A stretch of DNA of 64,000 nucleotides from Buchananella sp. 14KM1171 (GTDB lineage Bacteria; Actinomycetota; Actinomycetes; Actinomycetales; Actinomycetaceae): the NCBI RefSeq assembly GCF_041380365.1, contig NZ_CP159981.1:186001-250000 (forward strand). Direction: 5' to 3'. A model generated the notes under the pieces. The model worked only from the letters and a program-made list of their open reading frames with translations. It searched no databases and had not been told where the DNA came from. Of the stretch, positions 18,859 to 27,153 are shown piece after piece; position 1 is the first letter of the stretch, and every line of letters starts with the position of its first letter. The position numbers were made by a program, and so were the translations under genes.

Positions 18859-19302
18859 CTACATGGTGGCGCGCAGCGTGGGCGCCAGGTCCTTCAGGCG
18901 ACCAAGCAGGCCGTTCACCACGCGCGGGGATTCCTCGGTGGAGAGCAGCGCGGCCAGGTTGGCGGCCTCGTCCATCACCACGTTCGGGTCGGTGTCGGTG
19001 AACAGCATCTCCCAGGCCCCCACCCGCAGGATGCAGCGATCCACGGGCGGCAGCAGGGAGAACGCGCGGCCGGACTGGTAGGTCTCCAGCACGTCCTCCA
19101 CCTGCGCGTAGTGCTCCGCCACCCCGGCCAGGATGACGGCGGCGAACTCGGGCAGCGGGGACGGCGCGGCGGTGACCTGCTTGCGCTGCTCCAGCAGCTG
19201 CGCGATCTGGGCGCCGTCGCGCAGGCCGGTCAGGTCCGCCTCGAACAGCACCTCGACCGCGCGGCGGCGGGCCTTGGAACGGGAAGTAGTTTGAGGGGCC
19301 AC
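18859..19302 (-). CDS. nusB: Transcription antitermination factor NusB
   Basis: NusB pairs with ribosomal protein S10 in rRNA antitermination. The 147-residue all-helical protein shows SKARRRAVEVLFEADLTG at the start, FAAVILAGVAEH, and LPPVDRCILRVGAWEMLF with VVMDEAANLAALLSTEESPRVVNGLL, the conserved C-terminal half. The GTG start directly follows the efp stop. Confidence 0.95.
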   Translation of the reverse strand: MAPQTTSRSKARRRAVEVLFEADLTGLRDGAQIAQLLEQRKQVTAAPSPLPEFAAVILAGVAEHYAQVEDVLETYQSGRAFSLLPPVDRCILRVGAWEMLFTDTDPNVVMDEAANLAALLSTEESPRVVNGLLGRLKDLAPTLRATM

Positions 19303-19866
19303 TTAGTCGTTCACGCGGCCCAGGTAGTCGCCAGTGCGGGTGTCCACCTTGACCTTGGTGCCGATCTCCAGGAACAGCGGCACCTGGATCTCGAAGCCGG
19401 TGGCGATGGTGGCGGGCTTGGTGCCGGCGGAGGAGCGGTCACCCTGCAGGCCCGGCTCGGTGTAGGTGATCTCCGTGACGATGGAGGCCGGCAGGTCGAT
19501 GTAGAGCACGGCGCCGTCGTGGAGGGCCACGATGCACTGCTGGTTCTCCTGCAGGAAGTTGCGGTTGTCGCCCACGGTCTCGCCCGGAACGGCGATCTGC
19601 TCGTAGGTCTGGGTGTCCATGAAGACGTAGTCGTTGCCGTCCTGGTACAGGTACTCCATGTCGCGGCGGTCGACGGTGGCCGTCTCCACCTTCAGGCCGG
19701 CGTTGAAGGTGCGGTCAACGATCTTGCCGGAGAGCACGTTCTTGATCTTGGTGCGCACGAAGGCCGGGCCCTTGCCGGGCTTGACGTGCTGGAACTCGAT
19801 CACGGTCCAAAGCTGGCCCTCGATCTTGAGCACCATGCCGTTCTTCAGGTCGTTGGTCGTTGCCAC
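19303..19866 (-). CDS. efp: Elongation factor P
   Basis: EF-P relieves ribosome stalling at polyproline. The 187-residue protein has three beta domains; domain I carries the loop [15 protein letters not shown], with Lys at the tip where post-translational modification occurs in other bacteria. The end DYLGRVND is typical. The GTG start has GAGG about 9 bases upstream. It is transcribed with nusB. Confidence 0.95.
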   Translation of the reverse strand: MATTNDLKNGMVLKIEGQLWTVIEFQHVKPGKGPAFVRTKIKNVLSGKIVDRTFNAGLKVETATVDRRDMEYLYQDGNDYVFMDTQTYEQIAVPGETVGDNRNFLQENQQCIVALHDGAVLYIDLPASIVTEITYTEPGLQGDRSSAGTKPATIATGFEIQVPLFLEIGTKVKVDTRTGDYLGRVND

Positions 19867-20038
19867 TTTCGCTACCTCGGTTCACTGTCTGGATTTTTTA
19901 CCGCCCATCAGGATACCAAGGTGAGCAACCACTTTCCCAGCAGGCCTACGCCACAAGCCCACGCCAGGGACGTGAGAGTGCCTACGCGCCAGCCAAGCGG
20001 TCGATAATGCGGACGCGGCCGCCTTGCCGCCCGGCGTC

Positions 20039-20638
20039 CTAGCTGAGGAAACCCACCACTGCAGCTGAGCCGAGCAGCACCAACGCGACCAATGTTGCCA
20101 CCATCGACTGCCTCAAGCATCGGTACTTCTTTTCCACGATTCCCCCGAGCACCACGCATTGGGAGGCAAGCATCCTCACCGGGCACTGTGCGAAAATCTG
20201 CTCCAGCTGAAGTGGGTTTGCGCTGGCTGCCGCCCGAAAATACAGGTAGGAGGCCCTCACGGAGCCGATCGGCTTGGACAAGCCGCGAGGAAAGACAATC
20301 ATCACCGCCCACCACGTCGCGTAGACCGTGGCACCGAGCCCCACTAGAAGCAGGATCTGTACCCAGGCGTTCAGCCCTTCCAACCTTCGCCCGCCGGGCT
20401 CCAAGGAGACCAGGATGGGTGCTAGCAAGATGCCCAGAAAGGCCAGAAGAATGGACGCCTTCGTGTCCACCTGAGTGACGCGTTCTTGCAGTTGCGTGTA
20501 CGTTTCCCACGCCCGCTCTTCGGCGCGCGAATCAGTAAACTCGCTGCTTCCTGCCACAGGCACGTCACCGCTTTGCTCAGGCGTTGCTTGACTGTCCATG
20601 CCGCCCCAAACCTGCCTTTCAAACCCAGCTTCCCGCAC
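20039..20638 (-). CDS. PycTM-like (DUF5706) membrane protein, orphan Pycsar-effector type
   Basis: A 199-residue protein with a charged N-terminal tail, then QERVTQVDTKASILLAFLG leading into a first membrane helix (about 60-78), a second at about 91-115, and a last at about 175-198 after IVEKKYRCLRQSMVATL. The Asp-x-Lys-Ala-Ser entry and the KYxxLR approach to the final helix are the pattern of PycTM, the membrane effector of Pycsar anti-phage systems. No nucleotide cyclase gene is seen nearby. Base composition is lower in GC than its neighbours and it interrupts the aroKB-efp order, which suggests acquisition. The start is uncertain: GTG at 20638 (AAGGA ahead) or ATG at 20596. Function as a cyclic-nucleotide effector is inference. 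Confidence 0.65.
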   Translation of the reverse strand: MREAGFERQVWGGMDSQATPEQSGDVPVAGSSEFTDSRAEERAWETYTQLQERVTQVDTKASILLAFLGILLAPILVSLEPGGRRLEGLNAWVQILLLVGLGATVYATWWAVMIVFPRGLSKPIGSVRASYLYFRAAASANPLQLEQIFAQCPVRMLASQCVVLGGIVEKKYRCLRQSMVATLVALVLLGSAAVVGFLS

Positions 20639-20708
20639 CCGGTCCTTGAGCGGCTAAAGGCTACACCCCCTGAAAGGCCCCAGCCTTTATTCGCCCCGAC
20701 CCGCTCGC

Positions 20709-21260
20709 CTACAGCGCCGCGCCGAGCACCCGGGCGGCGACCTCGGCCACCGTCAGGAAGGAGGTGTCCACGTTGCTCGTGGCGACCTGCTGGTAGAGCG
20801 GCAGGCGCTCGCGCCTCATCTGCCCCAGCATCGCGCGCGGGGTGAGGGCGGCCAGCCCGCCTGGCGCGGTGAAGCCGAGCCGCCTAGTTAGCGCCGCGAG
20901 GTCGGCGTCCAGGTGGACGACGCTGCCGCCCGCCGCCCCGAATCGCGCCAGGTCGGCGCGAACGGCCGGGTCGTCCACCACCTCCGAGGAGAACACCAGC
21001 ACCTCCCCCGGCGCCGCGTTCTGCGCGGTGCCAGCCGACGGCGAGTCGCCCAGCGCCGCCAGGCGCTCGCGCGCGGCGGCAGCCGCTGCGGCCGCGAACT
21101 CATCGCCGCGTTCAGCCAGGTAGGCCTCTGAGCGGCTGGAGTTGGTGGCGGCGCTGGCGGCAGCGTCGGACTCCCACACCCGCCAGCCGGCCTTGCTCAA
21201 CTCGGCCGCCACGGCGCTCTTACCGCTGCCCGGGGCGCCCACCAGGACGATCGCGCTCAC
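20709..21260 (-). CDS. Shikimate kinase-like protein lacking key catalytic residues
   Basis: A 183-residue P-loop protein (VGAPGSGKS, about 7-15) that follows the fused AroKB by a GTGA overlap. Its C-terminal part (RRERLPLYQQVATSNVDT) lines up with [17 protein letters not shown] of the AroK half, so it is a shikimate-kinase relative. The substrate-binding marks are missing: the Arg of GFREVE is replaced (DEFAAAAA), the GGG loop reads SSE, and only one Asp of DTD remains (SD). It may bind nucleotide but probably cannot phosphorylate shikimate. Whether it modulates AroKB or acts on another substrate is unknown. Confidence 0.7.
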   Translation of the reverse strand: MSAIVLVGAPGSGKSAVAAELSKAGWRVWESDAAASAATNSSRSEAYLAERGDEFAAAAAAAARERLAALGDSPSAGTAQNAAPGEVLVFSSEVVDDPAVRADLARFGAAGGSVVHLDADLAALTRRLGFTAPGGLAALTPRAMLGQMRRERLPLYQQVATSNVDTSFLTVAEVAARVLGAAL

Positions 21261-22897
21261 GCGCGCACCGCCTCATAGGCGCGCTCCAGGGCCGCCTCGT
21301 CATCCACCACGTGCACTGCGGGCTTGCCCAGCTCGCTCAACAGCACGAATCGCAGGGAGCGCGAGCGCACCTTCTTGTCGCTCGCCATGAACTCGCGCAG
21401 CGGCGCGAAGTCCCCGGCATAGGTGACGGGCAGACCCACCGCCCGCAGCAGGCGGCGGTGGTGCTCCACCAGGCCGGGCGGCGCCACGCCCAGCTCCTCC
21501 GCCAGCGCGGCGGCGTACACGCACCCGATGGAGACGGCCGCGCCGTGACGCAGCTGGTAGTTCTCGTTTCGCTCAATCGCGTGGGCCAGCGTGTGGCCGT
21601 AGTTGAGGAACTCGCGCAGGCCGGCCTCGCGCAGGTCGGCGCTCACCACGGCCGCCTTGACCGCGATGGCGCGCTCCATGACCTCGCGCAGCTCCTCCAC
21701 CGGCCCGTCCACCAGTCCCTGCGCGTGGCCCTCCACGCGCTCCAGGATCATCGGGTCTGAGATGAAGCCGCACTTGATGACCTCCGCCAGGCCCGTGACC
21801 CGCTCGATCTGCGGCAGGGTGCGCAGCGCCTCCAGGTCGCACACCACGGCGCGCGGCGGGTGGAATGCGCCCACCAGGTTCTTGCCCGCCTCCGTGTTGA
21901 TGCCGGTCTTGCCGCCCACTGCGGCGTCCACCATCGCCAAGACCGTGGTGGGCACCTGGATCACCCCCACACCGCGCAGCCAGGTGGCCGCCGCGAAGCC
22001 CGCCTGGTCGGTGCAGGCACCGCCCCCCAGGCCGATCACCACGTCCTGGCGGCCGGCGCGCTCCCGCCCCAGCACCTCCCAGATCCCGGCGGTGACCTCC
22101 AACGTCTTTGCCCCCTCCCCGTCCGGGATGGGGTGGAGCACCACCTTCAGCTCAGGAGAGGTGGCCGGGCTGAACTCCAGGTGCTCGGCCAACTGCCGGG
22201 CGCGCTGCGCCAGCGCGTGCGGGTGCACGATCACGGCGCGGCCTGGCACGGTGCCCACCTGCGCAGCCACCTCGGCCTCCAGGCCGTGGCCCACCGCCAC
22301 CTTGTAGGGGCTCTGCCCGCCCACCTCGATGCGGGTGGTGCGTCCTATACCCAGGCGCACCTGCTCGATGATGTCCGTGGCGATCTGCTCCGGGGTGCGC
22401 CCCACCGTGTCCACGGCCACCGTGGCCACCTGGTGATACAGGCCCTCGCGCTGCTGGCTGAGCACCTCCAGGCGCGCCACCGGGTCCTGCGCCAGCAGCG
22501 GGCGCCCGCCCCCGCCGGCCCCAACCCGGCAGGCGGCCTCCTCCGGGTCCACCAGCAGGTGCACCACGGTGTGGTCGCGCAGCAGCTCGCGGGTGCCGGG
22601 GTGGAGCACCGCTCCCCCGCCCAGCGCCACCACGCCGTGCGCCAGGGACAGGGTGTGCGCGATGGCGCGGTGCTCTACCTCCCTGAAGCCCGCCTCGCCG
22701 CGCTCGGCGAAGATCTCCGGGATCGTCATGCGGGTGCGGCGGCGCACCTCCGCGTCCGTGTCCACCGAGTTAAGCCCGGTCAGACGCGCCAGCTCGCGCG
22801 CCACCGAGGTCTTGCCGGCGCCCGGCAGGCCCACCAGCACGATGGGCAGGGCCGCGTCCGGCAGGTTGTTCTCCGGGTCGATGTGGTGCTGCCTCAC
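21257..22897 (-). CDS. aroKB: Fused shikimate kinase / 3-dehydroquinate synthase
   Basis: A 546-residue two-domain enzyme for shikimate pathway steps 5 and 2. The AroK half (about 15-185) has GLPGAGKTS, the DTD pair (46, 48), the substrate Arg in GFREVE and GGG (93-95). The AroB half (about 190-546) has [33 protein letters not shown], the metal ligands in [13 protein letters not shown] and [10 protein letters not shown]. Both sets of active-site residues look complete. It overlaps aroC by four bases. Fused AroKB proteins are known in some actinobacteria. Confidence 0.92.
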   Translation of the reverse strand: MRQHHIDPENNLPDAALPIVLVGLPGAGKTSVARELARLTGLNSVDTDAEVRRRTRMTIPEIFAERGEAGFREVEHRAIAHTLSLAHGVVALGGGAVLHPGTRELLRDHTVVHLLVDPEEAACRVGAGGGGRPLLAQDPVARLEVLSQQREGLYHQVATVAVDTVGRTPEQIATDIIEQVRLGIGRTTRIEVGGQSPYKVAVGHGLEAEVAAQVGTVPGRAVIVHPHALAQRARQLAEHLEFSPATSPELKVVLHPIPDGEGAKTLEVTAGIWEVLGRERAGRQDVVIGLGGGACTDQAGFAAATWLRGVGVIQVPTTVLAMVDAAVGGKTGINTEAGKNLVGAFHPPRAVVCDLEALRTLPQIERVTGLAEVIKCGFISDPMILERVEGHAQGLVDGPVEELREVMERAIAVKAAVVSADLREAGLREFLNYGHTLAHAIERNENYQLRHGAAVSIGCVYAAALAEELGVAPPGLVEHHRRLLRAVGLPVTYAGDFAPLREFMASDKKVRSRSLRFVLLSELGKPAVHVVDDEAALERAYEAVRA

Positions 22898-24141
22898 AGG
22901 TCCTCCCAGGGGTCGTGCGCCAGGTATGCCTCCAGGTTGCGCTTGGCCTCCACCACGCTATCGCCCCCGGTCTTCTCCAGCAGCGCCTCCAGCAGGGTGA
23001 GGGCCACCATCGCCTCTGCCACCACGGCCGCGGGCGGCACCGCGCAGGTGTCCGAGCGCTGGTGCAGCGCCGTGGCCGCCTCCCCCGTGGCCACGTCCAC
23101 CGTGCGCAGCGCGCGCGGCACGGTGGAGATCGGCTTCATGGCTGCGCGCACCACGATCGGCTCGCCGTTGCTCATGCCGCCCTCGATGCCGCCGGCCCGG
23201 TTGGTCAGGCGCACCACGCTGGCGGCCACCGAGCCGCCCGCCGCACCGGGCTGGCCGGCCTCGCCGGGCACAATCTCGTCGTGGGCGCGCGAGCCGGGCC
23301 GGGCGGCGGTGAGGAAGCCGTCGCCGATCTCCACGCCCTTGATCGCCTGGATGCCCATGATCGCGGCCGCCAGGCGGGCGTCCAGCTTGGAGGAGGCCCG
23401 CACAAAAGAGCCCAGCCCAGCCGGCACGCCGTAGGCGATCACCTCCACCACGCCGCCCAGCGTGTCCCCGGCGGCCTTCGCGGCGTCGATCTCGGCAATC
23501 ATGGCCGCGGCGGCAGCGTCGTCCAGGCACCGCACCGGGGAGGCGTCTAGCTCGGGGGTGGCGCCGGCGGCGGGGCGCGGGGCGTCGGCCGGCAGGCTCG
23601 CCTGGCCGATCGCGGTGACGTGGCTGACCAGCTCCACCCCGGCGATCTGGCGCAGCGCGGCGGCGGCCACCTCACCGAGGGCCACCCGCGCGGCGGTCTC
23701 GCGTGCGCTGGCGCGCTCCAGGACGTGGCGGGCGTCGCGGTGGTTGTACTTGCGCATGCCCGTCAGGTCGGCGTGGCCGGGGCGCGGCCGGGTCAGGCGA
23801 CGGTTGCGCGCCACCTCCCGCTCGTCACCCGTGCCGGCGTCGATCAGGAGCTCGGCGGGGTCCACCGGGTCCGCGCTCATCACGGTCTGCCACTTGGGCC
23901 ACTCGGAGTTCTTGATCTCGATGGCGACCGGGCCCCCCAGGGTGCGCCCGTGCCGCACGCCGCCCAGGATGCGCACCTCGTCCTGCTCGAACTTCATGCG
24001 CGCCCCGCGCCCATACCCCAGGCGGCGGCGCGCCAGGGCGGTGCGCAGCTGCTCGGTGGTGATCTCGATACCGGCCGGGATGCCGTCCAAGATCCCCACC
24101 AGCGACGGGCCGTGGGATTCTCCAGCGGTGGTCCACTGCAT
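22894..24141 (-). CDS. aroC: Chorismate synthase
   Basis: AroC makes chorismate from EPSP with reduced FMN. The 415-residue protein starts [17 protein letters not shown] (signature 1), and carries the family marks [56 protein letters not shown] (split here by position about 118-155) and [20 protein letters not shown]. It is the promoter-proximal gene before aroKB, 52 bases downstream of aroE. Confidence 0.95.
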   Translation of the reverse strand: MQWTTAGESHGPSLVGILDGIPAGIEITTEQLRTALARRRLGYGRGARMKFEQDEVRILGGVRHGRTLGGPVAIEIKNSEWPKWQTVMSADPVDPAELLIDAGTGDEREVARNRRLTRPRPGHADLTGMRKYNHRDARHVLERASARETAARVALGEVAAAALRQIAGVELVSHVTAIGQASLPADAPRPAAGATPELDASPVRCLDDAAAAAMIAEIDAAKAAGDTLGGVVEVIAYGVPAGLGSFVRASSKLDARLAAAIMGIQAIKGVEIGDGFLTAARPGSRAHDEIVPGEAGQPGAAGGSVAASVVRLTNRAGGIEGGMSNGEPIVVRAAMKPISTVPRALRTVDVATGEAATALHQRSDTCAVPPAAVVAEAMVALTLLEALLEKTGGDSVVEAKRNLEAYLAHDPWEDL

Positions 24142-24193
24142 CGGGGCTTCCTCTCCGTTGGGGTGCTCTGGGTGCCGCTTAGCGGCCTGGCCC

Positions 24194-25036
24194 CTACCCT
24201 AGTGCGCCGGCCAGCGCGGCACGCATGGCGTCCACGTCCGGCTGGTGGCCGGTAAAGAGGCGCACCTGGTCCACCGCCTGGTGGAGCAGCATCAGCCAAC
24301 CGGGCGCGGCGGTCTTGCCGCTGGAGTGCCAAGCCGCAGTGAGCGGGCTGGGCCAGGGGTGGTAGACCACGTCCAGCAGCAGCGCGTGCGCCGGGGCGTT
24401 GGCGGCCACGAACTGAGCCAGCGGGTCGGCCACGCCGGCCGGGACCGTGGAGATCACCACGTCGGCCTCCCGCAGGGCGGCGGCCGTGAATTCGTCCTGG
24501 CGCCACAGCAGCGGGCGGTGATCCACGCCCAGGGCGTGGGCCACCAGGGTGGTGGAGCCGGGTCCGCCGTGCCTGCGGGCGATCACGCTGTGGCTGGTGC
24601 AGCCCAGCTCCCCCAGCGCGGCCATGGCGGAGCAGGCGGTGGCGCGATTGCCCAGGATGACGCTGCGGCGCGGCTGCCAGGAGGAGGGGGCCACCTCCCG
24701 CAGCGCGGCGGCGATCCCGGCCACGTCCGTGTTGAAGGCGGTCAGGTGTCCCGAGGCGTGCCGCACCAGCGTGTTGGCCACGCCCACCGCCTGGGCCAGC
24801 GGGTCCACCGAGTCGGCCGCCGCCAGCGCCGCGCCCTTGTGCGGCATGGTGACGGACAGGCCCGCCCAGGAGGCGTCCAGGCCGCCCAGGAATTCACCCA
24901 ACTGGCCCTCGGGCACCCGGCAGCGCTGGTAGTCCCAGTCCAGCCCCAGGCTGGCGTAGGCGGCCAGGTGAAGCACCGGGGAGAGCGAGTGGGCGATCGG
25001 GTCGCCCACAACGGCGGCGCGCATCCGGCTCAGCAC
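24194..25036 (-). CDS. aroE: Shikimate dehydrogenase
   Basis: AroE reduces 3-dehydroshikimate. The 280-residue protein shows [15 protein letters not shown] (substrate Ser), the catalytic Lys in [11 protein letters not shown], and FNTDVAGI. The nucleotide-binding loop usually read as GxGGxxxA appears as [15 protein letters not shown], which departs from the glycine-rich consensus and may alter cofactor use. Start GTG 25036 overlaps the mltG stop; an internal ATG at 25024 is an alternative. Confidence 0.9.
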   Translation of the reverse strand: MLSRMRAAVVGDPIAHSLSPVLHLAAYASLGLDWDYQRCRVPEGQLGEFLGGLDASWAGLSVTMPHKGAALAAADSVDPLAQAVGVANTLVRHASGHLTAFNTDVAGIAAALREVAPSSWQPRRSVILGNRATACSAMAALGELGCTSHSVIARRHGGPGSTTLVAHALGVDHRPLLWRQDEFTAAALREADVVISTVPAGVADPLAQFVAANAPAHALLLDVVYHPWPSPLTAAWHSSGKTAAPGWLMLLHQAVDQVRLFTGHQPDVDAMRAALAGALG

Positions 25037-26637
25037 CGGTCGGAGGTTTCGCAGAACTCCCGGTAGAGCTTGACGTTCTTCTCGTGCTCCTCCAGGGTGC
25101 TGGCAAACAGGGTCTCGCCCGTGTCCAGGTTGATGGAGACGAAGTAGAGCCAGCTGCCCTCTGCGGGAGCCAGGGCGACCTCGATGGCGCGCTCGCCGGG
25201 GTTGGCGATCGGCGCCGGCGGCAGCCCGGGGTGCATGTAGGTGTTGAAGGGCGTGTCGATGGCCAGCTGCTCCTGCGTGGGCACGCCGCCCACCTGGCCC
25301 ACGCCGTAGAGCACGGTGGAGTCCATCTGCAGCAGGCCGCGGGTCTCCCCGTCGGCGTCCTGCAGGCGGTTTTCGATCACGCGCGCCACCTTGGGCAGGT
25401 ACTCGTCGATGTTGACCTCGCGCTCCAGGATGGAGGCCTTGATCAGCACGGTCTGGAAGTCCGCCTCCGCCACGCCGGCGGCCTCCAGGCGGCTCTTTTG
25501 CAGCGCCACCATCTGCTTGAGCAGGGTGACCGGGGTGTCGGACGGGCCCACCTCGTAAGTGGCCGGGGCCAGCCAGCCCTCCAGGTTGCCCTTGGCGACC
25601 TCGGGCAGCCCCAGGGCGGTGGTGTCCTTGAGCGCGGCCTCCACCTCTGCAGCGTCGAAGCCACCGATCTCCACCAGGCGGGTCTTGACCTGGGTAAGCA
25701 CGTAGCCCTCCGGGATGGTCAGTCCCGTGTCCGCGCGGTTGGCCGGGTCCATCAGGGCGGCCACGGCGGCATCCGCGCGCATCTGCAGCTTGAGCGTGTA
25801 GGTGCCCGGCTGGATGGAGGTGGCGTCGGGGTGGTTGGCGAGCACGGCGATGGTGCGCTCCACGTTCGCCGTCACGCCGGCGTCCACCAGCACGTTGGCG
25901 ATGGCCGCGCCGCTGGCGCCCTCGGGGATGACGATGTTGACCTCGCCGGTGCCGGGGCCCGGGTAGTCGGTCACGCCCGCCGACGGCTTTGAGTTGAAGA
26001 AGTCCATGGCCATCTTGGTGCCGAAGTAGCCCAGGCCGCCCAGCGCGAGCACCACCACCAGGAAGGCGACGATCGAGCGGCCGGTGCGCTTCTTGCGCTT
26101 CTTGCCCTGCGGCCGGGAGGTGCCCGGGAGCAGCGGGGCGGCCGCCTTCGTCTTGTCCGCGCCGGTGCCGGCGGTCCCGTTACCTGCGCCGGCACCGTTG
26201 CCCGGGGTGGCGCCGTTGTTCGGGGCGGCCGGCCCCAGCAGGGAGGCCGCGCCACCGCTGGCTGCCTGCTTTGCGGGGGCGGGGACGACGTCGTCCACCG
26301 GCGTGGCAGACTGCGCCACCGGTGCGAAACGAGGCCCGCGCACGCGCCCGGCGCCCTCGTCACTGCGCGCGGCAGGCGAGGCGGCGGGTGTGGGGGTCGG
26401 CTCGGCCGCAGGGGTCGGCTCGGCAGTCGGCGTGGCGGCGGCCGGGGTCGAAGCGGCCGCAGGAGTGGTGGCGGCGGGAGCGGCGTGGTCAGTGGTCGCC
26501 TCGCGGCGCAGGGAGGCGTTCTCCTGCGGGTCCTGCCTGATGTTCGCCCGAGAGCCGCGCAGCTCACGACGGGAACGAATGGGGCCCTGCGGGGCTGCGG
26601 CCAAGTTCTCGGCGCCGTTGCCGTGCTCGTTACTCAC
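25030..26637 (-). CDS. mltG: Endolytic transglycosylase MltG (YceG family)
   Basis: MltG cleaves nascent peptidoglycan at the membrane. The 535-residue protein has a long disordered cytosolic head rich in Ala, Pro and Thr (about 1-190), a basic stretch KKRKKRTGR, one membrane helix (SIVAFLVVVLALGGLGYFG), a LysM-like subdomain and the YceG catalytic domain. The catalytic Glu lies in ASILEREVN, followed by the partner stretch ARVIENRLQ and ETRGLLQMDSTVLYGVG. The end is INLDTGETLFASTLEEH. The gene overlaps ruvX and aroE. Confidence 0.92.
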   Translation of the reverse strand: MSNEHGNGAENLAAAPQGPIRSRRELRGSRANIRQDPQENASLRREATTDHAAPAATTPAAASTPAAATPTAEPTPAAEPTPTPAASPAARSDEGAGRVRGPRFAPVAQSATPVDDVVPAPAKQAASGGAASLLGPAAPNNGATPGNGAGAGNGTAGTGADKTKAAAPLLPGTSRPQGKKRKKRTGRSIVAFLVVVLALGGLGYFGTKMAMDFFNSKPSAGVTDYPGPGTGEVNIVIPEGASGAAIANVLVDAGVTANVERTIAVLANHPDATSIQPGTYTLKLQMRADAAVAALMDPANRADTGLTIPEGYVLTQVKTRLVEIGGFDAAEVEAALKDTTALGLPEVAKGNLEGWLAPATYEVGPSDTPVTLLKQMVALQKSRLEAAGVAEADFQTVLIKASILEREVNIDEYLPKVARVIENRLQDADGETRGLLQMDSTVLYGVGQVGGVPTQEQLAIDTPFNTYMHPGLPPAPIANPGERAIEVALAPAEGSWLYFVSINLDTGETLFASTLEEHEKNVKLYREFCETSDRC

Positions 26638-27146
26638 TAACGCCTGCCTTTCCGTACGCTCTTCACGAGACTACCGGGTGCCTTGCCACTCACCCGTTCG
26701 CTGGCTAGTGCGTGTTCTAACAGAACCACGGCGGCGGCCTGGTCCACCACGCCGCGCTGGTTGCGCGTCGAGCGGCCCGAGGCCTGCAGGTGTCCACCGG
26801 CGGTCACGGTGGTCAGGCGCTCGTCCAGCATGCGCACCGGGACGCGGGTTTCGCTTGCAATCTCGCGCGCAAACCACGTGGCGCGCTGTGAGGATGCGCT
26901 TGCCTTACCGCTCATGTGCTTGGGGTCGCCCACCAGGATCTCGATCGGCCGCCACTCCTCTATCAGGTCCAGGGCGTCCAGGATCAGGGCGTCGTCGTGA
27001 GTGGGCGTCAACGTGACCAAGGGCACAGCCATGATGGCCTCGGCGTCCGTGCGGGCAACCCCGGTCCGGACGCTACCCACGTCGAAAGCTAGGCGAACGC
27101 CCGGGCGCAGCGGCACCGCCGCCGCGCCCGGGCCGTTCCCGCGCAC
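26637..27146 (-). CDS. ruvX: RuvX/YqgF family putative Holliday junction resolvase / pre-16S rRNA nuclease
   Basis: A 169-residue RNase H-fold protein. It shows LAFDVGSVRTGVAR (first catalytic Asp), ILVGDPKHMSGKASASS, and DERLTTVTAGGHLQASG with VDQAAAVVLLEHAL (late Asp). The family processes the 16S rRNA 5' end in E. coli. Start: GTG at 27146 just after the alaS stop; a second GTG at 27116 is possible. Longer upstream open frame is antisense-type noise within alaS. Confidence 0.88.
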   Translation of the reverse strand: MRGNGPGAAAVPLRPGVRLAFDVGSVRTGVARTDAEAIMAVPLVTLTPTHDDALILDALDLIEEWRPIEILVGDPKHMSGKASASSQRATWFAREIASETRVPVRMLDERLTTVTAGGHLQASGRSTRNQRGVVDQAAAVVLLEHALASERVSGKAPGSLVKSVRKGRR

Positions 27147-27153
27147 CCCCTGC

